The translations under genes and the position numbers were made by a program. DNA of 64,000 nucleotides from Colwellia sp. C2M11. Its GTDB lineage: Bacteria; Pseudomonadota; Gammaproteobacteria; Enterobacterales; Alteromonadaceae. This document shows positions 1-9,696 of this stretch, piece after piece (position 1 is the first letter of the stretch; each line of letters starts with the position of its first letter). The stretch spans positions 62,001 to 126,000 of the forward strand of contig NZ_JAHKQD010000018.1 of the NCBI RefSeq assembly GCF_018860915.1, given 5' to 3'. The notes under the pieces were generated by a model. It saw nothing but the letters and a program-made list of their open reading frames with translations, did no database searches and had not been told where the DNA came from.

Positions 1-2108
1 CTGGCTCTACGTCAGGCGGTGATATGAGTAACTCTGTTGAAGCCTACTTTAATATGTCGTTAACAGATTCATTAGCTATACGTGTTGCAACGTATAATGA
101 TCATCAAGGTGGTTGGATAGACAATATACTCAACACTCCTGGTGAAGGTGGCTATACTGGTAGTGCTGAAGTTATTAGCAGAATTTCTGGTGGTGTTTTA
201 ACAAATCCTCAAGACGTGCCTGTTATCGCTCCACAAAATGCTGCTTTAGTAGAGGATGACTTTAATACTGCGGATTACGCTGGTGCACGTTTTGGCTTAT
301 CTTACATTATTAATGATGAATGGAACCTTTTAGTTCAACATACTCAGCAGTCACTCGATACTGAAGGTGTTTTTGCTTACGATCCTAACTTGGAAGGTGA
401 AACTTCAACGAATCGTTTTATCCCAGAAAACAATAATGATGATTTTGGTCTTACAACCTGGACCCTTGAAGGTCGTCTTCAGAATCTTGACATTGTTTAT
501 ACGGGTGGTTATCTAGATAGAGATATCAATTCAACGATTGATTACACTGGTTATACTAATGGTGGTTCATTCTCTGCTTACTACGTTTGTAATTATGCAG
601 GCATAGTTGAATCAGAACAAGAATGTCTTGACCCAACTAAATACTATAAAGAAGAAACTAGTACCTCACGAATTACGCATGAACTTAGATTTAGCACCGC
701 TGCTGAAAACCGCTGGCGTGTTACTGCTGGTGTTTTTTATGATTCTCAAGAATTATCAACTGTGGGTCAATTCAAAATAGCGAGTACAGATAAATTCCCT
801 GATATGGCAAGAACGCTTGCAGGCTCTGAAGGCACTAATAGTAATGGAGGACCTTTTCCTTCAGAAGTAAGTTTTGTCAATGATGTTACTCATACTATTG
901 ACCAAATTGCTGTCTTTGGTCAATTAGAATTTGATATAACTGATACGGTTACAGCAAGTTTTGGTGCCCGTTGGTATCAAATAGATGATATTTATAAAGG
1001 CGCGACTACCGGGGATGATGTTAGTGGTCGATTAAGAGCCTTTGGTGATGGTAGCGATGAAGCCTTAACTGAGTTTTTCGGCGCAGAAGAAGCTGCTGCT
1101 ATACAAGCAGCTATTGCTAGCGGTCAATTAGACACTAGCTTACTTGACGATGACGGTACACTAACTGTAGATGATACCATTATAAAAGCTTCAATTGATT
1201 GGAAAATATCAGATGAAGTGATGGTATTTGCTTCATATTCAGAAGGCTTTAGACCTCCAGTGACTAACCGAGTAGGCGGCGGAGCAGCGACAAGTCAAGA
1301 AGGCGCTTTTGATGGCTTCCGTATTCCAGTGTACTCAACAACGGATAGTTTGGATAACTTTGAAATTGGTTTTAAATCAACATTATTTGATCAATCACTA
1401 CGTTTTAATGCTACAGCTTATTATTCAGAGATATCTGATTTACAAACATCGCGTTATGACCCTACTAACATTAGTTTCTTAGTGTTTACCGACAATGTTG
1501 GTGAAGCAGAAATAAGAGGTATTGATGGTGACTTTACATGGGCAGCAACAGATAACTTAATTATATCCGGTGCCTTTAGCTTTATTGATAGTGAGCTAAC
1601 ATCTGTTAATAGTCAACTTGCCGGTATTGCTCCAGCGGTTGGCAGTCAATTACCTTATTCCGCCGAGTTCTCAGGTAATTTACAAGCACAATATTTTTAT
1701 TCAATTGCTAATGATATGACAGGTTATATTAACGGCTCGATAAGTTACACTGGCGATAGACTTGCTGGTATGTCTATGGATGCTTATGTGGTAGAAGACG
1801 CTACTAATTTGATTTACGGTACGGGGTCAGGTTTAAGTATACAAAAAGAAGCCGATGTTTTCTCAGGTGTTAATTATCAAGACCGAAATGGTGAAACCTT
1901 TGCCGGTGGTCGTTACATACAAGATAGTTATGTTTTGGCTAATTTAAGCTTTGGTGTTACTAATGATGAATGGAAAGCAGAAATATTTATCGATAATGTA
2001 ACGGATGAGAGTGCAGTATTGTATATTGATACTCAGCAGTTTACGCCTAAAGTGGTCTCTAATAGACCTCGTACTATTGGCTTTAGATTTTCGTATGATT
2101 TCTATTAA
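1..2108 (+). CDS. TonB-dependent outer-membrane receptor, 5'-truncated by window edge
   Basis: This is the C-terminal part of a TonB-dependent receptor, an outer-membrane beta-barrel that imports a ligand using TonB energy. The frame is open from base 3, upstream of the first ATG at 24, so that ATG is internal and the true start lies outside the window. About 700 residues are visible: many alternating aromatic/polar strands, a late barrel motif FEIGFKSTLF, and a C-terminal strand ending GFRFSYDFY with the terminal aromatic residue usual for outer-membrane proteins. The plug domain is mostly missing. It is followed by a strong terminator and then a TPR-sulfotransferase gene. The ligand cannot be read from the sequence. 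Confidence 0.9.
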   Translation, partial: GSTSGGDMSNSVEAYFNMSLTDSLAIRVATYNDHQGGWIDNILNTPGEGGYTGSAEVISRISGGVLTNPQDVPVIAPQNAALVEDDFNTADYAGARFGLSYIINDEWNLLVQHTQQSLDTEGVFAYDPNLEGETSTNRFIPENNNDDFGLTTWTLEGRLQNLDIVYTGGYLDRDINSTIDYTGYTNGGSFSAYYVCNYAGIVESEQECLDPTKYYKEETSTSRITHELRFSTAAENRWRVTAGVFYDSQELSTVGQFKIASTDKFPDMARTLAGSEGTNSNGGPFPSEVSFVNDVTHTIDQIAVFGQLEFDITDTVTASFGARWYQIDDIYKGATTGDDVSGRLRAFGDGSDEALTEFFGAEEAAAIQAAIASGQLDTSLLDDDGTLTVDDTIIKASIDWKISDEVMVFASYSEGFRPPVTNRVGGGAATSQEGAFDGFRIPVYSTTDSLDNFEIGFKSTLFDQSLRFNATAYYSEISDLQTSRYDPTNISFLVFTDNVGEAEIRGIDGDFTWAATDNLIISGAFSFIDSELTSVNSQLAGIAPAVGSQLPYSAEFSGNLQAQYFYSIANDMTGYINGSISYTGDRLAGMSMDAYVVEDATNLIYGTGSGLSIQKEADVFSGVNYQDRNGETFAGGRYIQDSYVLANLSFGVTNDEWKAEIFIDNVTDESAVLYIDTQQFTPKVVSNRPRTIGFRFSYDFY

Positions 2109-2175
2109 ATAAAAAGATAAGTAGAAAATAAAGTTAAGTAAAAGTCATAAAACTGATACTTAATTAAGTGTACTA

Positions 2176-2208
2176 AAGCCGCTTGATATTTGTCTCAAGC
2201 GGTTTTTT
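2176..2208 (+). terminator. Rho-independent terminator after the TonB receptor
   Basis: The stem has arms CCGCTTGA and TCAAGCGG, extended by weaker A/T and G-T pairs, with an 8-nt loop and a run of six T directly after it. It lies 68 bases past the receptor stop. Confidence 0.85.
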
Positions 2209-2273
2209 ATTGATAAAGTACAAAGTAATTAATTGAATTGCTATTAAGCCTTATATTTCACGGAGCTAAGTCA

Positions 2274-4298
2274 TTGGACACCACATCGCCTCAATCATTT
2301 GAAACACAATTAAAATCAATTCAACAATTGATCCAAACAGCAAAATTCAATGATGCTATTTTAGCAAGTAAAAAACTCCAAACAAAAACGACAGAAAAAG
2401 CACAACAAGTTGAGCTATGGTATTTAATTGCTGTTGCACAGCGTTATGCAAAAAACTATGCTCAAGCATTAACAAGTATTAATACGTTACTTAAGCTTGA
2501 TGATCATCACAGTCGAGCGAATCAAGAAAAAGGTTTTATCAATCTTGCTTTAGGAGAGTCTAAAAGTGCGATGAGCTCCTTTGAACATGCTGTGAAACTT
2601 AATCCTAGTTTAGTGGCAAGTTGGCAAGAATTGATTGAACTGTACCGAGATGCAGGACAACAAGACAATGTTCAAAAAACAGCAAATCAATTAGAAAAAT
2701 TAAAAAAATTACCGCCAGCTTTACTTGCGGTAACTGAATTAATGCATGAAGGTAAATTATTAAAAGCAGAGCAGATTTGCCGACATTTTTTACAGAACAA
2801 TAAGCGTCATATTGATGGAATGTGTTTGTTAGCTGAAATAGGGATGGAGCTTAAAGTCTATGATGATGCTGAATTTCTTCTCGCTAGTGCGCTTGAGCTA
2901 GAGCCAACTCACCTTTATGCGCGTTCTCAGTACCTCAATTTACTTATTCGCTTAGGTAAATATAAAGCGGCTGAACAGCAAGTTGAGACATTACTCAATG
3001 CTCAGCCCAATAATATTACTTTTAAAGTTGCCAAAGCTAATGTGTTAACTGGGTTGGGTAAAATAGAAGAAGCTATTGTTCTTTTTGAGCAAGCTATCTC
3101 GCAATCTATTTCACAAGGAAATAACATAGCAGGATTTCATTTACAATTAGGCCACGCACTCAAAGCTAAAGGTGAAATAAAGCAAGCGGTTTTAGCTTAC
3201 CAAAAAGCCTATCAAATAAATCCAAGTTATGGAGATGCCTTTTGGAGTTTAGCGAATACAAAAACCTATCGCTTTAGCGATGATGAAATAGCCCAAATGC
3301 AAGCGCAACAAGATAAGAAAAACTTACCAATAGTAGATGAAATTCAATTGAGCTTCGCTACAGGTAAAGCTTTTGAAGATAGAGCTCAATACCAACAAGC
3401 CTTTCAATATTATCAACAAGGCAATAAACTTCAGAATGAAATAAATGGTTTTGATATCAGTAAAATAGAACAACAAGTCGAAGAACAAATAAAATACTGC
3501 ACTGCAGAATTATTTGAAAAACGAGGTCATTTAGGCTTAGCTTCACCCGATCCTATTTTTATTGTCGGTTTGCCAAGGGCAGGCTCTACTTTGCTTGAAC
3601 AAATACTTGCTTCGCATAGCCAAGTAGATGGCACCATGGAACTGCATAATATCTTAGGTCTAGCTTCTCGGTTAAGAGGGCGTAATTCAAACGTAGATAC
3701 AAATAAAGAAAATCAATATCCTAAAAATTTACATGAGATTAACCCCGATTACTTTAAACGTTTTGGACAGCAATTTATTGATGAAACGCGTGTCTACCGT
3801 GAACAAGCGCCATTATTTATTGATAAAATGCCTAATAATTTTCTTCATATCGGCTTGATCCGATTAATACTGCCAAATGCGAAAATTATTGATGCTAGAC
3901 GCTCGCCAATGGCTTGTTGTTTTAGCGGATTTAAGCAATTATTTGCTGAAGGGCAAGATTTTAGTTACAAGTTAGAAGATATTGGTCGTTACTATCAAGC
4001 TTATTTAAAGTTAATGAACCATTGGCATGAAGTATTACCTGATTTTGTTTTAACGGTTCACCATGAAGATGTTGTTGATGATTTAGATAAACAGGTGCAC
4101 CGAATACTTGATTTTTGTGGCCTACCATTTGAACAGTCATGTATTGATTTTCATAAAACTAAACGTAATATTAAAACACCCAGCTCGGAACAAGTTCGAC
4201 AGCCGATATATAAAAGCGCTACCGAACAATGGAAGCATTTTGAACAATATTTAGACCCTTTAAAAAAGGTGCTAAATATTGAACATAGCAAAGAGTAG
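2274..4298 (+). CDS. TPR-repeat sulfotransferase
   Basis: The N-terminal half (roughly residues 15-390) is a chain of tetratricopeptide repeats. The C-terminal half is a sulfotransferase domain opening with the PAPS 5'-phosphosulfate-binding signature FIVGLPRAGSTLLEQ. The family transfers sulfate from PAPS to an acceptor; the acceptor here is unknown. No ATG is available near the N-terminus. I chose the TTG at 2274 because CGGAG lies 8 bases before it; an in-frame TTG at 2238 would add 12 residues but has no ribosome site. The gene follows a TonB receptor, a pairing I recall from marine Alteromonadales, and its stop directly abuts the convergent ThDP-enzyme gene. Confidence 0.85.
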   Translation: MDTTSPQSFETQLKSIQQLIQTAKFNDAILASKKLQTKTTEKAQQVELWYLIAVAQRYAKNYAQALTSINTLLKLDDHHSRANQEKGFINLALGESKSAMSSFEHAVKLNPSLVASWQELIELYRDAGQQDNVQKTANQLEKLKKLPPALLAVTELMHEGKLLKAEQICRHFLQNNKRHIDGMCLLAEIGMELKVYDDAEFLLASALELEPTHLYARSQYLNLLIRLGKYKAAEQQVETLLNAQPNNITFKVAKANVLTGLGKIEEAIVLFEQAISQSISQGNNIAGFHLQLGHALKAKGEIKQAVLAYQKAYQINPSYGDAFWSLANTKTYRFSDDEIAQMQAQQDKKNLPIVDEIQLSFATGKAFEDRAQYQQAFQYYQQGNKLQNEINGFDISKIEQQVEEQIKYCTAELFEKRGHLGLASPDPIFIVGLPRAGSTLLEQILASHSQVDGTMELHNILGLASRLRGRNSNVDTNKENQYPKNLHEINPDYFKRFGQQFIDETRVYREQAPLFIDKMPNNFLHIGLIRLILPNAKIIDARRSPMACCFSGFKQLFAEGQDFSYKLEDIGRYYQAYLKLMNHWHEVLPDFVLTVHHEDVVDDLDKQVHRILDFCGLPFEQSCIDFHKTKRNIKTPSSEQVRQPIYKSATEQWKHFEQYLDPLKKVLNIEHSKE

Positions 4299-6035
4299 CT
4301 ATCCGGTTACTTTTCTAACCAAGGCGCGACCAACCATACGTACTTTGGTTGGTAGAGGCATACGTGTTAAGTTGGTTTTAACGGCGCCTTCGGTAAAAGC
4401 GGTTGCTTTAGAATAATCAATATTTATATCAAGAATAACCGTTTTGTTATTCTGGGCTAACGCTCTTGCCTTCGTTAACCCCGTTTTAATCTCATTATTA
4501 TTCTCAATACGTACATATTCAGCACCCGTTGCCATCGCTAAGCCTTTAAGTTTAGTTTGTGGTAATACTGTACATGTTTTTCGGTTGTAAGGAATTTGCT
4601 GTGCTTGTGCTATTTGAGATAGCTCTCCATCGTTAAATACACCAATAACAAGCCCTAAGTTTTGGCTAACTGCAGTCGCTAATTCAGTTGCCGTCATCAT
4701 AAAAGCACCGTCGCCAACAATAGCGTGCACTTCTTGTTGTGGCTTAGCCATTTTTACCGCAATAGCTGCTGGCGTGGCATAACCCATACAGTTGAAATCT
4801 GTAGGTGAAATAAAACCATAGGCTTGGTGAATAGGCATCAGCTCAGCTGTTAAAAATGTATGATTGCCATCGTCCACAACAATATGAGCATCATCACTAA
4901 GTTGTGCTCTAAGCTCGTCAAAATATAGAGCTGGATTTACCTTCTCTTTTGAGTCATGTTGATACCATGTTTCACGATAAGATTTTTTATCCGCCGCAAT
5001 TTTTTTAGCTGTCTCAGAAAAATCTGTAGTTACTCCTAAAGTTTTTAGCGTGCTAAGCAGTTGTTGACAAATTTGTTTAGCATCACCTTCAATAGCAATT
5101 GCACTTTTATAATTGGCATCGAAAACATCAGGGTTGATATCGATATGAATTAAATTTTGCGGTAATTGACCACCAAAGCTGCCGGTCGCTATTTCTCCGA
5201 AACGCGTACCAATAGCTAGCACACAATCAGCATTATCAAATGCATTTTGAGCCGCAGGGACAGCGGCAGGGCCAAAACAAAACCCTGTATGTAACGGATG
5301 GTTTGCCGGAAATACACTGATTCCTTGCATAGTCGTCGCAACAGGGCTGCCAATCACTTCACTAATCTCAATTAAGGTACTACTCGCATGAGCCGCGCCC
5401 CAGCCCACAAAGATAGCAGGATTTTTCGCTTTCATTAGCATCTGAGCTGCATTTTCAATTTGCGTTAGCATACTCGCTGATAAAGCTGCTTGTTCGGGCT
5501 TAACGTAAGTTGGTAATGCATTAATTGCTGCTTTATCAAGTTGTAAGTTTACAGGGATTTCGATAAATACCGGACCAGGCTCTCCTGAGGTCGCGATATC
5601 ATAAGCTTTATAGATAGTGTTGATAACTTCATCATGGTTGTTGATTTTAAACGCTGCTTTGGTAAATCCTGCAACAAGTTTAAGTTGGTCTAGTTCATGG
5701 AGTTGATAATCAAATTTGGAGTCGTTACGAATACCGCCAGTAATAACAAGCATAGGTATACCATCAAGATAAGCTTCAGCAATTCCACTTGCTGCGTGGG
5801 TAACGCCGGCAGCAGGAACGATAACTAATGTGCCAATGGAATCAGTGACTCTACTAATCGCATCAGCCATAAAACCACCATGACCTTCGTGCATGACTAG
5901 GTTGGGTGTAATTAGATCAGAATTATTTAATTCATCGTAAAGTTCAGTATTGTGAACCCCAGGAATACCAAAAGTATATTTTACGCCAATTTGCTCTAAC
6001 GCGTATCGTGTTAACCATGCAGCTGTTTTTTTCAT
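4299..6035 (-). CDS. Thiamine-diphosphate enzyme, acetolactate-synthase-like
   Basis: A 578-residue ThDP-dependent enzyme of the acetolactate synthase/benzoylformate decarboxylase superfamily. The catalytic Glu sits in VMHEGHGG (E50), the central domain follows, and the ThDP/Mg motif begins VGDGAFMM near residue 441 and ends with the expected Asn in VFND. It is not the housekeeping enzyme: ilvI/ilvH lie at 32.3-34.6 kb and no small subunit is adjacent. Its ATG overlaps the stop of the upstream FAD dehydrogenase gene (TAATG), so the two are translationally coupled and probably act on one substrate. The reaction, whether decarboxylation or C-C ligation or cleavage, cannot be told from sequence. 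Confidence 0.85.
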   Translation of the reverse strand: MKKTAAWLTRYALEQIGVKYTFGIPGVHNTELYDELNNSDLITPNLVMHEGHGGFMADAISRVTDSIGTLVIVPAAGVTHAASGIAEAYLDGIPMLVITGGIRNDSKFDYQLHELDQLKLVAGFTKAAFKINNHDEVINTIYKAYDIATSGEPGPVFIEIPVNLQLDKAAINALPTYVKPEQAALSASMLTQIENAAQMLMKAKNPAIFVGWGAAHASSTLIEISEVIGSPVATTMQGISVFPANHPLHTGFCFGPAAVPAAQNAFDNADCVLAIGTRFGEIATGSFGGQLPQNLIHIDINPDVFDANYKSAIAIEGDAKQICQQLLSTLKTLGVTTDFSETAKKIAADKKSYRETWYQHDSKEKVNPALYFDELRAQLSDDAHIVVDDGNHTFLTAELMPIHQAYGFISPTDFNCMGYATPAAIAVKMAKPQQEVHAIVGDGAFMMTATELATAVSQNLGLVIGVFNDGELSQIAQAQQIPYNRKTCTVLPQTKLKGLAMATGAEYVRIENNNEIKTGLTKARALAQNNKTVILDINIDYSKATAFTEGAVKTNLTRMPLPTKVRMVGRALVRKVTG

Positions 6036-7696
6036 TATTTGGTTCCCTGTGTGTTTATACTCGTTAAGTTATTGATATTTTTTGCGGCTTGCTGAGCGGT
6101 TAGTATGCAACCGGCTAAAAAAGTACCTTCTAAAGATTTTTCACCATTTGAGCCGCCACCACCAAATCCAGATGCTTCGCCAATAGCATATAAACCGGTT
6201 ATTGGTTGGGCATGTTGGTTGACTACTTGAGAGTTTAGATTTGTTTGAATACCCCCTAAACTTTTTCGACTGATCAGTGCTACTTTAATAGCAATGAGAG
6301 GGCCGTGTTTTTCGTCTTGAATAGGATGTGGTTTACATGTTCTTAATTTATCTGCTTTCCATTTTCTAGCATGTTCTATTCGTCTTATTTGATCATCATT
6401 CCATTGTGATGAAGGTCGAGATAAAATGGCATCGTAATCGTCTAATGTTTGTTGTAAAACTTCGTTATTAACACGTTTTTTTTGAGTTAATGCATTCATT
6501 TTATTAGTTAATTCACTAACAGTATTCGCAACGATAAAGTGGTCACACTCTTCTTGCATCTGTTTTACTAGTCGATGATTCCCTAATAAAGTTTCTTTTA
6601 GCATAGTAAATAATTTTTTATCACGGATCATTGGATTATGCTCTGCGCCTGAAACAGCAAACTCTTTACTGGCTATTTTCCAATTAAGTACTTGCCATGC
6701 ATAGCCGTCTTTTTGTTCACTCATACGCCGACATAATTCATGAGTATCGAATCCTGTTACCATAGGGGCTGGACCAATTCGTTTTCCGTTGCTATCAAGC
6801 CAAAGAGCCGATTTACAAGGAATTAAACTTAAACCTTGTTGGTTAAATGTTGCTTTAGGGTGAGGGATGCCGGCAGCATAATTCCACATTTTATCTAAAT
6901 GGGTAAGATTTCCGCCGATACTATTAACTTCGTCATGCATGGCGCCATCACAACTGGGGTGAGTGCCGTTTAATAGGTTTTCAGGTGCTGGTGCAAAGTG
7001 TTTAGGCCAATGTTCTTTTACTTTTGCTAAATTACCGGTAAAACCACCGCTTGCTACGATAGTGTTATCAGCAAAGTACAGGTTACTGTTAGTGTCTTGG
7101 CAGCCAATAACCGCTTCATCAGACTTAATAAGTTTGTTAACTTTGCAATTAAAATTAAAGTGAATGTTTTTATTTTTAAAGGGAGCAATCGCAAGCAGCA
7201 TTTTATTAACAAGCTCTAGTGATGTTCCCCAAATTACATGGTAACGAGGTACTGAGTTACCGCCTGAGTATAAGCCTCGTTCAACCCAATTTACTGCCGG
7301 TAAAAACTTAACACCGAGATCTTTAACATAGTGGTAAATATCTTGATAACTGCTTTCCACATAAAGCTTCGCCCATTGTTTTGGGAAAATATCATCTTGG
7401 GAGAAATGAGCAAAATCATGCCAATCTTTTAATGCTATGGCTGGTGAGTCGATAATATTACTTCGTTTTTGTTCTGGCGTGCCTATCAACGCCATACCGC
7501 CAAATGCACTCCTTGCTAAGCCACCAACTTTTGTTTCATCTTGTGCATCAAGTATCAGTACTTGTTTATCGGCTTTTGCTAATTCGAGTGCTGCGGTTAG
7601 GCCAGCAATACCTGCGCCAATTATAATAGTGTCGTAAGTTGCTTTGCTGTTATTACTATTCATGCCATCTGTATTTTTGTTCTTGTCATTAGACAT
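6035..7696 (-). CDS. FAD-dependent dehydrogenase (3-ketosteroid dehydrogenase/flavocytochrome c-like)
   Basis: A 553-residue flavoprotein. The Rossmann FAD motif GAGIAG is at residues 27-32, and the C-terminal FAD-contact segment reads AIGEASGFGGGGSNGEKSLE, typical of the FAD-binding dehydrogenase group related to KstD and fumarate reductase flavoproteins. It has no signal peptide, so it is probably cytoplasmic. It is the first gene of a two-gene operon and its stop overlaps the start of the ThDP enzyme. The divergent LuxR-type gene 126 bp away is the likely regulator. The substrate is unknown: a cyclic ketone, a steroid-like compound or an enoate are all possible. Confidence 0.85.
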   Translation of the reverse strand: MSNDKNKNTDGMNSNNSKATYDTIIIGAGIAGLTAALELAKADKQVLILDAQDETKVGGLARSAFGGMALIGTPEQKRSNIIDSPAIALKDWHDFAHFSQDDIFPKQWAKLYVESSYQDIYHYVKDLGVKFLPAVNWVERGLYSGGNSVPRYHVIWGTSLELVNKMLLAIAPFKNKNIHFNFNCKVNKLIKSDEAVIGCQDTNSNLYFADNTIVASGGFTGNLAKVKEHWPKHFAPAPENLLNGTHPSCDGAMHDEVNSIGGNLTHLDKMWNYAAGIPHPKATFNQQGLSLIPCKSALWLDSNGKRIGPAPMVTGFDTHELCRRMSEQKDGYAWQVLNWKIASKEFAVSGAEHNPMIRDKKLFTMLKETLLGNHRLVKQMQEECDHFIVANTVSELTNKMNALTQKKRVNNEVLQQTLDDYDAILSRPSSQWNDDQIRRIEHARKWKADKLRTCKPHPIQDEKHGPLIAIKVALISRKSLGGIQTNLNSQVVNQHAQPITGLYAIGEASGFGGGGSNGEKSLEGTFLAGCILTAQQAAKNINNLTSINTQGTK

Positions 7697-7822
7697 ATTT
7701 CTTGCATCACTTTGGTTGCCATAGCATTATCATAGCTCGTCATTTTTTTAACGCTATAGTAAAAATTACCCAATGAATCGACTCGATAAAAAAATCGCTA
7801 ACGTGTATCAGGCTCTTTACTT

Positions 7823-8818
7823 GTGACTGCTATTATTGAACAAGATAAATTGAACCGGTTTATTAGTGATCTTTATTTAGGCACCAGTAAAATTGATTTA
7901 TCTGAATATCGTGATTGGGCATTATCAAAGCTACAACACTTAATTAGTTTTGACGGAGCTATTTGGAGTAACGGACATCAACAAACGGTTCGTTTTCATA
8001 ATCATACCTTGATAAATGTACCTGAATCATTAGCGCAGTGTTTACTTGATAATTTGTCAATAAACCCTCTGGTAAATAGTCTGTTTGAGAATTTAGGCTC
8101 ACCAATAGATATGCGTGATTTAATGGCTGATGAAGACTTTTATCGTTCTGAAATTTATCTAACTTGCTTTAAACCACACAATATAGAAAGAGTTTTATCA
8201 TCAATTCACCTTGATGACCGAACAGGGTTATTTACGTTGTTAAGCTTATATCGATTTAAGCGTAACAAGCCTTTTTCTGATCAAGATAAACAAATACAAA
8301 AACAAGCGCTATATCATTTACTCACCGCAGCGAGACATGCACTTTTCTTACAACTTGCACGTACTGATGATAACCAAACGACAATAACTAACAGTAAATT
8401 ACATTCTAATAGTCATAAAGCGATTTGTGATAAACAAGGTTACTTTCATCAAGTACAAAGTAGTTTTATTGATTTACTTGAAGAGAATTATGCTAACAAA
8501 ACTGAATTGGAGAGCAGTTTACTGAAATTACCTTTCGCTTTAGATCTAGCTAGAAAAAGTTATGCGGTAGATGGACTGCAAGTTGAACTCCAACCCTTTA
8601 ATGATTTAATCATTGTTGAAATTTGGCCACAAGGCCCTTTAGATAGTTTATCGATTAGAGAACATGAAGTTGTACAAATACTCGCGAAAGGATTAACGTT
8701 TAAAGAAGCAGCAAAAGAGTTAGGGCTTTCTCCGTCAACGGTGTCAAACCACCTTTACCGCATTTATCAAAAACTGAATATTGGCAGTAAAAGTGAGTTA
8801 TTTAAGTTGTTAACATAA
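7823..8818 (+). CDS. LuxR-family transcriptional regulator
   Basis: A 331-residue protein whose C-terminal 60 residues are a LuxR-type helix-turn-helix: LSIREHEVVQILAKGLTFKE, then AAKELGLSPSTVSNHLYRIY. The N-terminal 260 residues show no acyl-homoserine-lactone-binding signature that I can recognise and may sense another ligand. GTG at 7823 is the start; no nearby ATG fits the frame. It is transcribed divergently from the FAD-dehydrogenase/ThDP-enzyme operon across a 126-bp intergenic region, so it probably regulates that operon. This is inference from context. Confidence 0.85.
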   Translation: MTAIIEQDKLNRFISDLYLGTSKIDLSEYRDWALSKLQHLISFDGAIWSNGHQQTVRFHNHTLINVPESLAQCLLDNLSINPLVNSLFENLGSPIDMRDLMADEDFYRSEIYLTCFKPHNIERVLSSIHLDDRTGLFTLLSLYRFKRNKPFSDQDKQIQKQALYHLLTAARHALFLQLARTDDNQTTITNSKLHSNSHKAICDKQGYFHQVQSSFIDLLEENYANKTELESSLLKLPFALDLARKSYAVDGLQVELQPFNDLIIVEIWPQGPLDSLSIREHEVVQILAKGLTFKEAAKELGLSPSTVSNHLYRIYQKLNIGSKSELFKLLT

Positions 8819-9080
8819 ATATAAAAGGGTGACTGTGTTGATATGAAATGCACAACAGCATTGCTAAGTAGGTGGCCAAATTAACTACGCTACTAAACTT
8901 AGCATGGGCATGAACTAATGAGGAGAAAGTCCTCTGTAGGAAGATCACCATTTAATGAGTTTTATAAAACGCTAACTACTAGCGAATAGCAAGGACTTTT
9001 CAAATTAACAATTAACAGGGATAGTTGCTCAAATTTTTTATTTTAAGATACTTTATAAGCTAGCGTCTTTGTTAGTTTTG

Positions 9081-9278
9081 TTAACTTTTATTAAAAATTT
9101 CAGGCTTATTAATAGATAAATATAGAAAAGCTGATATAGAAAGAGTACCTAAACTTTTGATAATTGGAAAACCTAAATTTAATGTAACTGCGTAGTAAGC
9201 AATATCCACTATAGAAAATATTGATAAAAGAATAGCAAGAGCGTTTACGAATTTGGCTAATTTAGTTGAATCCGGCAT
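9081..9278 (-). CDS. Small hydrophobic protein, possible cassette gene
   Basis: A 65-residue predicted protein that I do not recognise. After a short polar N-terminus (MPDSTKLAKF) it has two hydrophobic stretches, roughly residues 11-31 and 36-54, suggesting two membrane segments. A plausible ribosome site AAGGGA lies 5 bases before the ATG. The start codon is only 13 bases from the end of the attC-like 59-bp site, as in integron cassettes where the gene follows the preceding attC closely. It could still be a chance ORF in A/T-rich DNA. Confidence 0.5.
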   Translation of the reverse strand: MPDSTKLAKFVNALAILLSIFSIVDIAYYAVTLNLGFPIIKSLGTLSISAFLYLSINKPEIFNKS

Positions 9279-9291
9279 ATAAATCCCTTAC

Positions 9292-9350
9292 ACCTAACAA
9301 TTTATTATTTATGCGACACGCAGTTTGTGTTGCATAATCGCTTGTTGGAC
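9292..9350 (-). repeat. attC-like site (59-base element)
   Basis: Read on the minus strand, the site starts GTCCAAC (fits RYYYAAC) and ends GTTAGGT (fits GTTRRRY), exactly 59 bp end to end. Inside the ends, AACAA pairs with TTGTT. The centre is an 11-bp stem (TTATGCAACAC against GTGTCGCATAA, one G-T wobble when folded) with a 7-nt loop. This is the classical fold of an integron attC site. The motifs also fit when read on the plus strand, so orientation rests on the adjacent minus-strand ORF. No integrase gene is in the window. Confidence 0.55.
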
Positions 9351-9558
9351 TGAGGCGTTACCTGCTCGGTGTGTCAGAGTTGGTGTTGTTTATGCTATGG
9401 GGATTTGCTTTTTATAACGTTAGTTACATCAAGCCAATTTAATGGGGTTACCTATCACTTTTAAACTATCCCTGCATCACTCAGCGTTTATTATTCAGCC
9501 ATTACACCTAATTTTTACGTAATAAGCAATCATCTTTTTTAAACGCACAGTGGTAAAG

Positions 9559-9696
9559 TTAATTTGAACATCCATCTTTATTTGAAACGTTAAACCTCTC
9601 AATTAGGATTAGAGGACCTATCAAAAAAAGGATTTTATTGATGACTACCGCTAGAAAGTAACTCATTAGTTTACTTAATTTCCTTGTGTTTCCCAT
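9559..9696 (-). CDS. Possible 45-residue hydrophobic protein (low confidence)
   Basis: An ATG at 9696 with GGCGAG about 5 bases upstream opens a 45-codon frame with one strongly hydrophobic segment (LAVVINKILFLIGPLILI). The N-terminus MGNTRKLSKLM has a vague likeness to the neighbouring small protein (MPDSTKLAKFV). A longer version from a TTG at 9753 has no ribosome site. It may be a second small cassette-type gene or noise. Confidence 0.25.
   Translation of the reverse strand: MGNTRKLSKLMSYFLAVVINKILFLIGPLILIERFNVSNKDGCSN

Noticed and set aside
8981..9077. Second attC-like site (GCTAAC ... GTTAG)
   Set aside because: The boxes do not fit RYYYAAC/GTTRRRY and the inner pairing is poor; kept only as a note in the interval entry.
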